Positions 31,984-40,341 of a stretch of DNA of 41,469 bases are shown here, in pieces (positions within the stretch are counted from its first letter, which is position 1; every line of letters starts with the position of its first letter). A program made the position numbers and the translations under genes. Below the pieces are notes generated by a model that had not been told where the DNA came from, searched no databases, and saw only the letters and a list, made by a program, of their open reading frames with translations. This stretch comes from Gammaproteobacteria bacterium (lineage in GTDB: Bacteria; Pseudomonadota; Gammaproteobacteria; Chromatiales; Chromatiaceae), in the NCBI GenBank assembly GCA_030148485.1, contig JASBTJ010000003.1, forward strand, positions 1 through 41,469, given 5' to 3'.

Positions 31984-33120
31984 ATGGCTGTGAGCACGAA
32001 GCAGTACATATCAGGCTTGGCCTTGGCCAGCCTGGGCATGGGAAGCTTACCTGTGTCCGCCGACTACGCCCTCAATATGACCACGGGCGTGACACCCACC
32101 AGTCAGCAGGTCTATGACCTGCACATGATCATCTTCTGGATCTGCGTCGCCATCGGTGTGGTGGTGTTCGGCGCAATGATCTTTTCGATCTTCAAACACC
32201 GTAAATCCAAGGGTGCGGTTGCCGCCCAGTTCCATGAAAGCACCACGGCGGAGATCGCATGGACCATCGTCCCCATCGTGATTCTGGTCAGCATGGCGGT
32301 ACCGGCGACCAAGACACTGTTGGCGATGGAGGACACCTCGGACGCCGACATGTCTATCAAGGTCACCGGTATCCAGTGGAAATGGAAGTACGATTACCTG
32401 GATGAAGGGATCTCTTTCATATCCAGTCTCGACCCCAAGCACAACGAGGCGCGCCAGCTGAAATCGGGCGTCGATCCTGCCTCGTTCGATCACTATCTGC
32501 GGGAGGTGGACAACCCGCTGGTGGTACCGGTCGGCAAAAAGATCCGTTTCCTGCTGACTGCCAATGACGTCATCCACTCCTGGTGGGTCGCTGATCTGGG
32601 CTGGAAGAAGGACGCCATTCCCGGTTTCGTCAACGAGGCCTGGGCCAAGATTGAAAAGCCCGGCGTGTATCGCGGCAAATGCGCTGAGCTGTGCGGCAAG
32701 GACCACGGCTTTATGCCCATCGTCGTGGTGGCGAAGAGCGAGGCGGATTACGCCGAGTGGGTCGCCCAGCAGAAGGCCGCCGCCGACGCGGCCGCGGCTT
32801 CGGCGGATCGGGAATGGACCAAGGACGAGCTGATGGCCCGCGGTGAGAAGGTCTACGCGACCAACTGTGCCGCCTGTCACCAGGCAAATGGCGCGGGCAT
32901 TCCCGGCGCCTTCCCAGCGCTGGCCGGCAGTGCGCTCGCTACCGGCGACGCGGCCGGACATATCGATATCGTCATGCACGGCAAGCCCGGCACTGCCATG
33001 GCCGCCTATAAAAACCTGCTGAACGATGCCGATCTGGCCGCCGTGATCACCTACGAGCGTCATGCCTGGGGCAACAATGCCAGCGTGGTTCAGCCTGCCG
33101 CCATCAAGGCAGCCCGATAA
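31984..33120 (+). CDS. coxB: Cytochrome c oxidase subunit II with fused cytochrome c domain
   Basis: Subunit II takes electrons from cytochrome c through the CuA centre on the periplasmic side. The 378-residue protein has a signal peptide (about 1-26), two membrane helices (about 48-70 and 92-114) and a CuA domain with ligands His198 (DVIHSW), Cys233, Glu235, Cys237, His241 and Met244 ([12 protein letters not shown]). A C-terminal cytochrome c domain with haem motif CAACH (295-299) makes this caa3-like. After KHRK the cytoplasmic side is basic, as expected. AAGGGGAGAAG precedes the ATG at 31984; a TTG at 31963 lies before the ribosome site and is rejected. Confidence 0.96.
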   Translation: MAVSTKQYISGLALASLGMGSLPVSADYALNMTTGVTPTSQQVYDLHMIIFWICVAIGVVVFGAMIFSIFKHRKSKGAVAAQFHESTTAEIAWTIVPIVILVSMAVPATKTLLAMEDTSDADMSIKVTGIQWKWKYDYLDEGISFISSLDPKHNEARQLKSGVDPASFDHYLREVDNPLVVPVGKKIRFLLTANDVIHSWWVADLGWKKDAIPGFVNEAWAKIEKPGVYRGKCAELCGKDHGFMPIVVVAKSEADYAEWVAQQKAAADAAAASADREWTKDELMARGEKVYATNCAACHQANGAGIPGAFPALAGSALATGDAAGHIDIVMHGKPGTAMAAYKNLLNDADLAAVITYERHAWGNNASVVQPAAIKAAR

Positions 33121-33142
33121 ACACGCGCTTGGAGATAATCGA

Positions 33143-34723
33143 ATGAGTACTGCAGCCGCGACACACGACGAACATCACGATCATGGCCCGGCCAAGGGGC
33201 TGATGCGCTGGATCACCACGACCAACCACAAGGATATCGGGTCCCTTTACCTTCTGTTCGCGCTGCTGATGTTCTTTATCGGCGGAGCGATGGCGATGGT
33301 CATCCGGGCGGAGTTGTTCCAGCCCGGCATGCAGCTGGTGCAGCCTGAGTTCTTCAATTCCATGACCACGGTGCACGCCCTGGTGATGATCTTCGGTGCG
33401 GTCATGCCGGCATTCACCGGACTGGCCAACTGGCTGATCCCGATGATGATCGGCGCGCCGGACATGGCCTTGCCCCGATTGAACAACTTCAGCTTCTGGA
33501 TCCTGCCGTTCGCCTTCACCATGTTGCTGCTGACCTTCTTCATGGACGGTGGCGCGCCGGCCGGTGGTTGGACGCTGTATCCACCGTTGGTCCTGCAGCT
33601 GGGTGAAGCCTTCCCGTTCATGATCTTTGCCATCCACTTGATGGGTATCTCGTCCATCATGGGCTCGATCAACGTGATCGTGACCATTCTGAACATGCGC
33701 GCACCGGGCATGACTCTGATGAAAATGCCGCTGTTCGTATGGACCTGGCTGATCACCGCCTACCTGTTGATTGCCACCATGCCGGTGTTGGCCGGAGCGG
33801 TGACCATGCTGCTGACCGACAAGTTTGCCGGCACCAGCTTCTTCAGTGCCGCGGGCGGCGGCGACCCGGTGATGTTCCAGCATATCTTCTGGTTCTTCGG
33901 TCACCCGGAGGTATACATCCTGATCCTGCCGGCCTTCGGCGTGGTTTCCGCCATCGTGCCGACCTTCGCGCGCAAGCCGCTGTTCGGTTACAGCTCCATG
34001 GTGTACGCCACCGCGTCCATCGCCTTCCTGTCCTTCATCGTGTGGGCGCACCATATGTTTACCGTCGGGATGCCGGTGGTGGGTGAGTTGTTCTTCATGT
34101 ACGCCACCATGATGATCGCCGTGCCCACCGGGGTGAAGGTGTTCAACTGGGTGTCCACCATGTGGAAGGGTTCGATGACCTTCGAGACGCCGATGCTGTT
34201 CGCCATCGGGTTCATCTTCATGTTCACCATCGGCGGCTTCTCGGGTCTGATGCTGGCCATCGCGCCGGCGGACTTCCAGTACCACGATACGTATTTCGTG
34301 GTCGCTCACTTCCACTACGTGCTGGTGACCGGTGCCATCTACTCCATCATGGCGGCCACCTACTACTGGCTGCCGAAGTGGACCGGCAACATGTACAACG
34401 AGACGCTGGGCAAGTGGCACTTCTGGATATCCACCATCTCGGTGAACGTGCTGTTCTTCCCGCAGCACTTCCTGGGCTTGGCCGGGATGCCCCGTCGTAT
34501 CCCGGACTATTCGGTGCAGTTCGCCGATTGGAACATGGTCTCGTCCATCGGCGGCTTCGTGTTCGGCGCGTCCCAGTTGTTGTTCGCCTTCATCGTGTTC
34601 AAGACCATCCGTGGTGGTGAGAAGGCCAGCAGTCAGGTGTGGGAGGGTGCGAAAGGCCTGGAGTGGACCTTGTCGTCCCCGCCGCCTTATCACAGCTTCA
34701 CCCAAGCGCCGGAAGTGAAGTGA
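33143..34723 (+). CDS. coxA: Cytochrome c oxidase subunit I
   Basis: Subunit I holds haem a, the haem a3-CuB site and the proton channels. The 526-residue protein has about twelve membrane helices. [17 protein letters not shown] contains the CuB ligand His254 and the cross-linked Tyr258, and [11 protein letters not shown] holds the CuB pair His303-His304. [10 protein letters not shown] contains the haem ligands, and [12 protein letters not shown] carries the low-spin haem ligand. A His-rich N-terminus (THDEHHDHG) precedes the first helix. The ATG at 33143 (GGAGATAAT upstream) is preferred over a start within coxB at 33062. Confidence 0.97.
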   Translation: MSTAAATHDEHHDHGPAKGLMRWITTTNHKDIGSLYLLFALLMFFIGGAMAMVIRAELFQPGMQLVQPEFFNSMTTVHALVMIFGAVMPAFTGLANWLIPMMIGAPDMALPRLNNFSFWILPFAFTMLLLTFFMDGGAPAGGWTLYPPLVLQLGEAFPFMIFAIHLMGISSIMGSINVIVTILNMRAPGMTLMKMPLFVWTWLITAYLLIATMPVLAGAVTMLLTDKFAGTSFFSAAGGGDPVMFQHIFWFFGHPEVYILILPAFGVVSAIVPTFARKPLFGYSSMVYATASIAFLSFIVWAHHMFTVGMPVVGELFFMYATMMIAVPTGVKVFNWVSTMWKGSMTFETPMLFAIGFIFMFTIGGFSGLMLAIAPADFQYHDTYFVVAHFHYVLVTGAIYSIMAATYYWLPKWTGNMYNETLGKWHFWISTISVNVLFFPQHFLGLAGMPRRIPDYSVQFADWNMVSSIGGFVFGASQLLFAFIVFKTIRGGEKASSQVWEGAKGLEWTLSSPPPYHSFTQAPEVK

Positions 34724-34731
34724 TGGCATTG

Positions 34732-34753
34732 GGGCCCCGCATCTGCGGGGCCC
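34732..34753 (+). other. Strong hairpin between coxA and the small ORF
   Basis: GGGCCCCGC (34732-34740) and GCGGGGCCC (34745-34753) form a nine-pair, all-GC stem with a four-base loop (ATCT). No T run follows, and GGAGGAG for the next ORF comes directly after. It is more likely an mRNA stabiliser or an attenuating stem than a full terminator. Confidence 0.6.
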
Positions 34754-34766
34754 GGAGGAGTTTCGC

Positions 34767-34880
34767 ATGAACAGTCGAATGCACGATAAACGTCGCTCCA
34801 ATATTCTGTTGGCCGCGGTGCTGGGCCTGGTGGCGGTGGGCTTCTACGTCGGCTTCATCCTGGTGACCGCGGCCGGCTAA
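34767..34880 (+). CDS. Very small membrane protein between coxA and ctaG (37 residues)
   Basis: An ATG at 34767 behind a near-perfect GGAGGAG site opens a 37-codon frame (MNSRMHDKRRSNILLAAVLG, then LVAVGFYVGFILVTAAG). It has a basic head and one membrane helix (about 13-34). Its stop is three bases from the ctaG start. Small one-helix proteins of this kind occur at the same place in other proteobacterial cox operons and are annotated as small oxidase assembly or accessory proteins. I infer the same, though its function is untested. Confidence 0.75.
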   Translation: MNSRMHDKRRSNILLAAVLGLVAVGFYVGFILVTAAG

Positions 34881-34883
34881 GCA

Positions 34884-35438
34884 ATGGCGGACTCAAGGCA
34901 CAAGGCGAATCTGATTTCGCTGGCGCGTATCTCGGTGGTCGTGGTGGCGATGTTCGGCTTCGGCTATCTGCTGGTGCCGTTGTACAACGTGTTCTGCGAG
35001 ATCACCGGACTGAACGGCAAGACCGGCCGGGTGGACGAGCAGGCGGTGGCGGCGCGCTACCACGTCGACAAGGACCGGTTCGTCACGGTGCAGTTCGTGG
35101 TGAACGCGAACCAGGGGATGCCCTGGGATGTCCGACCCGCGCAGCGTGAGGTAAAGGTGCATCCGGGGGAGATCTATGCCACTACCTTTACCGCACGCAA
35201 TCCCACCGCGCGTGACATGGTCGGTCAGGCGGTACCCAGCGTGGCACCCAATGTCGCAAGTCGCTATTTCAACAAAACCGAATGCTTCTGTTTTACCCAG
35301 CAGACCTTGGCCGCAGGCGAACAAAAGGCGATGCCTTTGCATTTCGTCGTCGATCCCAAGCTGCCGAAAAACGTACGAACCCTGACCCTGGCTTACACCT
35401 TCTTCGATGTCAGTGAGGGTGCCAAGGCCGTGAACTGA
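34884..35438 (+). CDS. ctaG: Cytochrome c oxidase assembly protein CtaG (Cox11 family)
   Basis: CtaG/Cox11 delivers copper to the CuB site of subunit I. The 184-residue protein has one N-terminal membrane helix (about 12-31) and a periplasmic domain with the copper-binding motif ECFCFTQQTLAAGE and the trailing MPLHFVVDPKLP. YNVFCEITGLNGKTGR after the helix is also a family mark. It begins three bases after the small membrane ORF, and coxC follows after 45 bases. Confidence 0.96.
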   Translation: MADSRHKANLISLARISVVVVAMFGFGYLLVPLYNVFCEITGLNGKTGRVDEQAVAARYHVDKDRFVTVQFVVNANQGMPWDVRPAQREVKVHPGEIYATTFTARNPTARDMVGQAVPSVAPNVASRYFNKTECFCFTQQTLAAGEQKAMPLHFVVDPKLPKNVRTLTLAYTFFDVSEGAKAVN

Positions 35439-35483
35439 TTTTCAAAACAAACAAGCTACGCATAACCCAAAAAAGGGGGAGTT

Positions 35484-36344
35484 ATGGCGCATACGAGTGA
35501 TCACTATTACGTGCCCCACGGCAGTCATTGGCCGATTGTCGCCAGTGTTGGTTTGACCACCGGCGTGGTGGGGGCGGCGCTGGCCTTCAATGGCGCCAAT
35601 CTGATGGTGTTGATGGTCGGACTGGCGATCATCGCCTTCATGATGTTCGGCTGGTTCAGTACCGTTATCAAGGAAAGCCTCGGTGGTATGTACAACGAAC
35701 AGGTCGATCGTTCGTTCCGCCAAGGCATGATGTGGTTCATCTTTTCCGAGGTGATGTTCTTTGCCGCCTTCTTCGGCGCGCTGTTCTACGCCCGGGTGCT
35801 TTCCGTTCCCTGGTTGTTGGGTGTGGATACCGGCGCTGCGACCCACCAGTTGCTGTGGTCCGGCTACAACGAGGCCTGGCCGACCAATGGTCCGGGCGAT
35901 GTCGGTGGTCAGTTCGAGACCATGGGGGCGTGGGGCATCCCGGCCTTGAACACGGTGTTGCTGCTGACCTCCGGCGTCACCGTCACCCTTGCGCACTGGG
36001 CGCTAAAGGCGCGGGATCAGGCCAAGACGGTGCTGTGGTTGGCGGCCACCGTGTTGCTCGGTGCGACCTTCCTGGGGTTCCAGGCCTATGAATACATCCA
36101 CGCCTATAGCGAATTGAACCTGACGTTGGGGTCCGGGATCTACGGCTCCACGTTCTTCATGTTGACCGGATTTCACGGTTTCCACGTGACCATCGGTACC
36201 GTCATGTTGCTGGTGATCACCCTGCGGGCGGCCAAGGGACACTTCACTCCCGACCGGCATTTCGCCTTCGAGGGGGTCGCCTGGTACTGGCACTTCGTCG
36301 ACGTGGTGTGGTTGGGCCTGTTTATCTTCGTCTACGTGCTGTAA
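35484..36344 (+). CDS. coxC: Cytochrome c oxidase subunit III
   Basis: Subunit III stabilises the oxidase and is needed for its lasting turnover. The 286-residue protein has about seven membrane helices. The family motifs MMWFIFSEVMFFAAFFGALF, AWGIPALNTVLLLTSGVTVT, TFFMLTGFHGFHVTIG and FEGVAWYWHFVDVVWLGLF are all present. AGGGGGAG lies ahead of the ATG at 35484. It is followed by a hairpin that could end the operon. Confidence 0.97.
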   Translation: MAHTSDHYYVPHGSHWPIVASVGLTTGVVGAALAFNGANLMVLMVGLAIIAFMMFGWFSTVIKESLGGMYNEQVDRSFRQGMMWFIFSEVMFFAAFFGALFYARVLSVPWLLGVDTGAATHQLLWSGYNEAWPTNGPGDVGGQFETMGAWGIPALNTVLLLTSGVTVTLAHWALKARDQAKTVLWLAATVLLGATFLGFQAYEYIHAYSELNLTLGSGIYGSTFFMLTGFHGFHVTIGTVMLLVITLRAAKGHFTPDRHFAFEGVAWYWHFVDVVWLGLFIFVYVL

Positions 36345-36351
36345 CGAAAGC

Positions 36352-36371
36352 GGGGCGCCTGGTGGCGCCCC
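36352..36371. terminator. Hairpin between coxC and the leftward DUF2909 gene
   Basis: GGGGCGCC (36352-36359) and GGCGCCCC (36364-36371) pair around TGGT, seven bases after the coxC stop. It sits between two converging genes and could serve both strands. No T run follows, so strength is uncertain. Confidence 0.55.
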
Positions 36372-36388
36372 GGGGTCGTGCGTCGGTG

Positions 36389-36619
36389 TCAGCCGGGAGG
36401 CGTTCCCGGTCCCGGTATCAGTCCATGAGGTTCGATGACGCCGGCGGCGATCAGCACCATGATGAAGACGAACAGACCTACTGAGAGGCCGACACGTAAG
36501 GTCAGGGCCTTCAAGGTGCGACGGGAGTCGCCCTGATCCTTCATCAGGAACAACAAGGCAGATCCGAGGCTAAGCAGGATTCCCGCGAAGGCGAGCAGTA
36601 TGACGACCTTGATCCACAT
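36389..36619 (-). CDS. Twin-transmembrane protein, DUF2909 family
   Basis: The 76-residue protein starts MWIKVVILLAFAGILLSLGS and has two membrane helices (about 4-26 and 44-64) joined by a short basic loop (MKDQGDSRRTLKALTLRVG). This is the DUF2909 layout. The family is usually found here, facing the SURF1 gene in gammaproteobacterial cox clusters, which hints at an oxidase-related job that has not been shown. The C-terminus is Pro/Gly-rich. GGGGTCA precedes the ATG. Confidence 0.85.
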   Translation of the reverse strand: MWIKVVILLAFAGILLSLGSALLFLMKDQGDSRRTLKALTLRVGLSVGLFVFIMVLIAAGVIEPHGLIPGPGTPPG

Positions 36620-36676
36620 GACAATGACCCCTTGGTTCGGTGTGCTCCAGTATATCAGCGCACGCGAGGTTGGCTG

Positions 36677-37420
36677 ATGAGGTGGCTCGCGTCAGGGTTG
36701 CGGTTTCGTCCCGGCCGGTACCCGACGGTCGGGTTTCTGATCGTGTTTCCTCTGTTGCTGTCGCTCGGTATCTGGCAGCTCGACCGCGCTCAGCAAAAGG
36801 CCGCGCTGCAGGCGGCGATGGCCGAGCGCGTCGATGACCTGCCGTTGGATCTGAGTCTGGCGCGCGGACTGGATGCAAAAGACCGCTTTCGGCAAGCGCG
36901 CGCACGTGGCCACTATGTCGTCGATCGTCAATGGTTACAGGACAATCGTGTGCACCACATGCAGCCGGGATACCATGTCTACAGCTTGTTTGAGCTTTCC
37001 GGTTCCGAGCGGGCGGTGTTGGTCAATCGTGGTTGGGTCCCGACGGGGACGGATCGTCGCATCCTGCCGGCGCTGCCCCTGCCGCAGGGCGAGGTCAGCC
37101 TGACCGGGCGGCTCGACCGGCCGGCCAGTGTCGGTCTTGCACTGGGTGAGGTGGATTACCGCGCCATTGGCCTCAGCGTATTGCCCTATCTGGATGTCCA
37201 TGATCTCGGTCAGGCGGTTGCACGGGATCTGCTGCCCCTGGTGTTGGTGCTTGACGAAGGCCAGCCCGGTGCGCTGACGCCGGACCCGCTGCCGGTCGCC
37301 CGCATGGGGCCGGACAAGCATCTCGGTTACGCGGTTCAGTGGTTCGCCTTGGCGTTGGCGCTGTTGATGATCTACGTCGGCGTCAATGTCCGACGCGACA
37401 CAGAGGAGATTTCCCGTTGA
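36677..37420 (+). CDS. SURF1 family cytochrome oxidase assembly protein
   Basis: SURF1 proteins assist haem a insertion into subunit I. The 247-residue protein has a helix at each end (about 16-33 and 223-240) and the family signature LGIWQLDRAQQKAAL. NRVHHMQPGYHVYSLFEL, VLVNRGWVPTG and HLGYAVQWFALALALLMIYV follow. The start ATG at 36677 was chosen over a reading from 36632, which overlaps the divergent control region. Its stop overlaps the start of the Sco-like gene. Confidence 0.93.
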   Translation: MRWLASGLRFRPGRYPTVGFLIVFPLLLSLGIWQLDRAQQKAALQAAMAERVDDLPLDLSLARGLDAKDRFRQARARGHYVVDRQWLQDNRVHHMQPGYHVYSLFELSGSERAVLVNRGWVPTGTDRRILPALPLPQGEVSLTGRLDRPASVGLALGEVDYRAIGLSVLPYLDVHDLGQAVARDLLPLVLVLDEGQPGALTPDPLPVARMGPDKHLGYAVQWFALALALLMIYVGVNVRRDTEEISR

Positions 37421-38022
37421 GTGCAGCCGTCATACCTGCCCAATCCCGCGGTCGCCTGCAGTTGCTGCTGCTGGCCGGCTTGTTTGCCGCGCCCGTGTTG
37501 GCCGGTTGGATCGCGTGGAAGTACGCCACCAGCTCCGGTGTCGGCGATACCACCAATGCCGGGACACTGATCAGCCCGGCCCGTCCTTTGCAGCCGGTCG
37601 ATTGGGTCGACGGCGAGGGGGGGGCGCTGCCGCAGAGCCTGCTCACCGGTCGCTGGAGTTATGTGGTGTTGGCGGGGGATGGCTGCGATGCGCTCTGCAA
37701 TGAGCGGCTTTATCTGACGCGCCAGGTGCGTACCAGCGTGAACAAGGACATGTCGCGGGTGCAGCGGGTACTGGTGCTGCGTGCACCGCCGGCGGATCTG
37801 GACGCATTGCGGGCCGAACAGCCGGACCTGGTCGTGATGGTGCTGACAGGTCCGCAGTGGCAGGCATTCGAGACCCAGTTCGGTCCCGCTGATCGTTCTG
37901 GCCATACCCTGTTCATGGTGGATCCGCTGGGCAACCTCATGATGCGTTACCAGCCGGAGGTTCCGGCAAAGGGCGTGTTGAAGGATCTGCGCAAGTTGCT
38001 GAAAGTGTCACAGGTGGGCTGA
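37417..38022 (+). CDS. Sco/SenC-like copper chaperone
   Basis: The 201-residue protein has one membrane helix (about 13-35) and a thioredoxin-like domain. The copper ligands of Sco proteins are present: Cys90 and Cys94 in GCDALCNE (CxxxC) and His163 in SGHTLFMVDPLGN. Sco delivers copper to CuA of subunit II. The sequence is more divergent than standard Sco1: the usual FGYTxCPD opening is replaced by VLAGDGCDALC. A TTG at 37417 with AGAGGAG ahead is the best start. ctaA begins right after the stop. Confidence 0.85.
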   Translation: MSAAVIPAQSRGRLQLLLLAGLFAAPVLAGWIAWKYATSSGVGDTTNAGTLISPARPLQPVDWVDGEGGALPQSLLTGRWSYVVLAGDGCDALCNERLYLTRQVRTSVNKDMSRVQRVLVLRAPPADLDALRAEQPDLVVMVLTGPQWQAFETQFGPADRSGHTLFMVDPLGNLMMRYQPEVPAKGVLKDLRKLLKVSQVG

Positions 38023-39078
38023 ATGACGTATGCATCCTCGATAGTCGCCCAGGCTGCCGAACGGCCCCGATCCGGGTTTGTCGATGGCCGTGGCTACCAC
38101 CGTCTGGCGATGTTCGCCTGCCTGCTGGCTTTCGTGGTGGTGGTGCTCGGTGCTTATACCCGATTGTCCCATGCCGGCCTGGGCTGCCCCGATTGGCCCG
38201 GCTGTTACGGCCACTTGACGGTGCCGGATTCGGAGCACGCGGTCAGCGAAAAGCATTACCTGGCACAACGCCCGCTGGAGCCGGAGAAAGGCTGGAAGGA
38301 GATGGTGCACAGATACTTTGCCGGCACCCTGGGGCTGGTCATCCTGGCGCTGGCGGTGTGGGCCTGGTGGCGTCGGCGGGTGACGGGTCAGCCGGTCTGG
38401 TTGCCCACGGCACTGCTGGGTCTGGTGGTGTTTCAGGCGTTGCTCGGCATGTGGACAGTGACGCTCCAGCTCAAGCCGGTGGTGGTAATGGCTCATCTGC
38501 TCGGCGGTATGACCACGTTCGTGCTGCTCGGCCTGCTGGCGATGCGCACCTGGGGGTCGCGTGCGCCGGTTGGTCCCGTGGCACGACGCTGGCGCGGATG
38601 GGCCCTGGCGGCGCTACTGGTGGTGGTCGGACAGATCGCCCTGGGTGGCTGGACCAGTTCCAATTACGCCGCGTTGGCCTGCCCGGATTTTCCCACCTGT
38701 CAGGGCAGTTGGCTGCCCGATACCGATTTTGGCGAGGCCTTCGTGTTGTGGCGCGGCCTGGGTGTGAACTACGAGTTCGGTGTGCTCGATCATCCGGCGC
38801 GCACGGCGATCCACCTCACCCACCGCGTCGGTGCCGTGGTCACCTTGCTGCTGGTCGGTTGGCTTGCCGTGCGGCTTTGGCGTGACCGTGCCGCCGGGCT
38901 ACAGGCGCAGGGCGCCCTGATCGGCGTGCTGTTGCTTAGCCAGGTCGGCCTGGGTATCGCAAACGTGGTGCTGCATCTGCCGCTCGTCGTGGCGGTTGCG
39001 CACAACGCCGTCGCCGCATTGCTGCTGCTTTCACTTGTTCGACTGGGATACACGCTATGGCAACCTCGACTGTCCTGA
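38023..39078 (+). CDS. ctaA: Haem A synthase
   Basis: CtaA (COX15) oxidises haem O to haem A for the aa3-type oxidase. The 351-residue, eight-helix protein has [19 protein letters not shown] (with the Cys55/Cys61 pair), [41 protein letters not shown] (second Cys pair) and [15 protein letters not shown]. The His residues in these helices bind haem. Its ATG touches the previous stop, and its end overlaps ctaB by 22 bases. Confidence 0.95.
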   Translation: MTYASSIVAQAAERPRSGFVDGRGYHRLAMFACLLAFVVVVLGAYTRLSHAGLGCPDWPGCYGHLTVPDSEHAVSEKHYLAQRPLEPEKGWKEMVHRYFAGTLGLVILALAVWAWWRRRVTGQPVWLPTALLGLVVFQALLGMWTVTLQLKPVVVMAHLLGGMTTFVLLGLLAMRTWGSRAPVGPVARRWRGWALAALLVVVGQIALGGWTSSNYAALACPDFPTCQGSWLPDTDFGEAFVLWRGLGVNYEFGVLDHPARTAIHLTHRVGAVVTLLLVGWLAVRLWRDRAAGLQAQGALIGVLLLSQVGLGIANVVLHLPLVVAVAHNAVAALLLLSLVRLGYTLWQPRLS

Positions 39079-39974
39079 CCGATCGTCTTGCCGCCCATTG
39101 GCGGGATTATCTGGGCCTTTGCAAACTCAAGGTGGTCGCCTTGATTGTTTTTACGGCGATTGTCGGCATGCTGCTGGCGACGCCGGGCTGGGTGCCGCTG
39201 AGCGCCCTGCTTGCCGGTACCCTGGGGATCGGGCTGGCGGCGGCGTCGGCGGCGGCGATCAATCACGTGGTGGATCAGAAGATCGACGCCTTGATGGGGC
39301 GCACCAGTAAACGTCCCTTACCGCAAGGGCAGGTGTCGCCGACCGAAGCGCTGGTGTTCGCCCTTGTCATCGGTGCGCTGGCGATGTTCGTGTTGGTGGC
39401 GTTCGTGAACACCCTGACCGCGCTGCTGACGTTCTTCTCGCTGATCGGCTACGCGGTGGTCTACACCATGTACCTCAAGCGGGCCACGCCTCAGAACATC
39501 GTCATCGGCGGGGCGGCCGGTGCCGCGCCACCGGTGCTCGGCTGGGCCGCGGTGACCGGCAGCGTCGATCCGGGTGCCTTGTTGTTGTTTCTGATCATCT
39601 ACACCTGGACGCCACCGCATTTCTGGGCGCTGGCAATCCATCGCCGCGAGGAATATGCCAAGGTCGGCATGCCCATGCTGCCGGTGACCCACGGCACCGA
39701 CTTCACCCGTCTGCAGATCCTGTTCTACACGGTGCTCATGTTCCTGGTGACCTTGTTGCCCTATGGCTACGGCATGAGCGGCGGGTTCTACCTGGGCGGC
39801 GCCCTGGTGCTTGGGTTCGGCTTCCTGTACTACGCCATACGCCTCTACCGGGACCGCGAGGATCCGCGGCTGCCGATGCGCACCTTCGGTTATTCGATCG
39901 TCTATCTGATGGCATTGTTTGCCTTCCTGATGATCGACCACTACCTGCCTGGTCTGGCCGCGCTCTTGGCTTGA
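39057..39974 (+). CDS. ctaB: Protohaem IX farnesyltransferase (haem O synthase)
   Basis: CtaB/CyoE farnesylates haem B to haem O, the substrate of CtaA. The 305-residue protein is a UbiA-type prenyltransferase with [19 protein letters not shown] (Asn69, Asp73, Asp77) and [19 protein letters not shown] in the second Asp/His region, and about nine membrane helices. The start ATG at 39057 lies inside the end of ctaA, so the two haem-modifying steps are coupled. It is the last gene of the aa3-type cluster. Confidence 0.95.
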   Translation: MATSTVLTDRLAAHWRDYLGLCKLKVVALIVFTAIVGMLLATPGWVPLSALLAGTLGIGLAAASAAAINHVVDQKIDALMGRTSKRPLPQGQVSPTEALVFALVIGALAMFVLVAFVNTLTALLTFFSLIGYAVVYTMYLKRATPQNIVIGGAAGAAPPVLGWAAVTGSVDPGALLLFLIIYTWTPPHFWALAIHRREEYAKVGMPMLPVTHGTDFTRLQILFYTVLMFLVTLLPYGYGMSGGFYLGGALVLGFGFLYYAIRLYRDREDPRLPMRTFGYSIVYLMALFAFLMIDHYLPGLAALLA

Positions 39975-39994
39975 TCCTAATTCCCATTTCAGCT

Positions 39995-40014
39995 CCCGCG
40001 CCCGGCAGCGCGGG
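39995..40014 (+). terminator. Possible terminator hairpin after ctaB
   Basis: CCCGCGC (39995-40001) and GCGCGGG (40008-40014) pair around a six-base loop, 20 bases after the ctaB stop. There is no T run behind it. Confidence 0.45.
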
Positions 40015-40064
40015 GGTGCCTCGCCGATTTGCACTTTTTCAGTGCGTTAATAACCATTTTAGAA

Positions 40065-40093
40065 TTGACTAATTTAGCGCTCGCGGCTAACAT
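40065..40093 (+). promoter_or_regulatory. Sigma70-type promoter for ccoN
   Basis: TTGACT (40065-40070) and TAACAT (40088-40093) are 17 bases apart, within the only A/T-rich part of this gap. The GCTAAC covering the -10 is repeated at 40100-40105. No FNR-type box was seen here. The predicted start near 40100 leaves a leader of about 240 bases. Confidence 0.55.
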
Positions 40094-40341
40094 TGTGCCG
40101 CTAACCGACCAGTTTTTGAGGGGCCGGTGTTGCGGAAATCGGCGTGCTGGGAGGCGCGTCGCTGCCTGGACGACGGCCCAGACGAAGGGCTAGGACCCAT
40201 CCCCGGTCCCGCCTTGGCGCCAACTCAAAACGTGCGGCCTGTTGGATGTGTCCTGACGGATGCGGCCCGGCGGGCTATTACTTATTTTCCGGCGTCGTGT
40301 GGGGCCGGAACATCCGTATCGGAAAAGTAGGGGTTCACAAC

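Larger units (their letters stand above)
39975..40341. other. Gap between ctaB and ccoN: hairpin, promoter and long leader
   Basis: No protein gene is convincing in these 367 bases. It holds a GC hairpin (39995-40014), an A/T-rich stretch with a promoter (40065-40093) and about 240 bases of probable leader before ccoN. A 67-codon frame from a TTG at 40127 is biased in composition and lacks a start signal. Near the end, TTCCGGC (40287-40293) and GCCGGAA (40304-40310) can pair, 31 bases before the ATG. Confidence 0.6.

Noticed and set aside
34732-34753. Hairpin after coxA as a full transcription terminator
   Set aside because: No T run follows, and a strong ribosome site for the next ORF comes at once. 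It is kept only as an RNA structure.
33104-34801. Leftward open frame of 565 codons opposite coxA
   Set aside because: It is antisense to a certain gene, and its His/Arg/Gln-rich composition is typical of shadow frames in GC-rich DNA.
40127-40330. 67-codon frame in the ccoN leader
   Set aside because: It has a TTG start, no ribosome site, Pro/Ala/Gly/Arg-biased composition and no recognisable feature.
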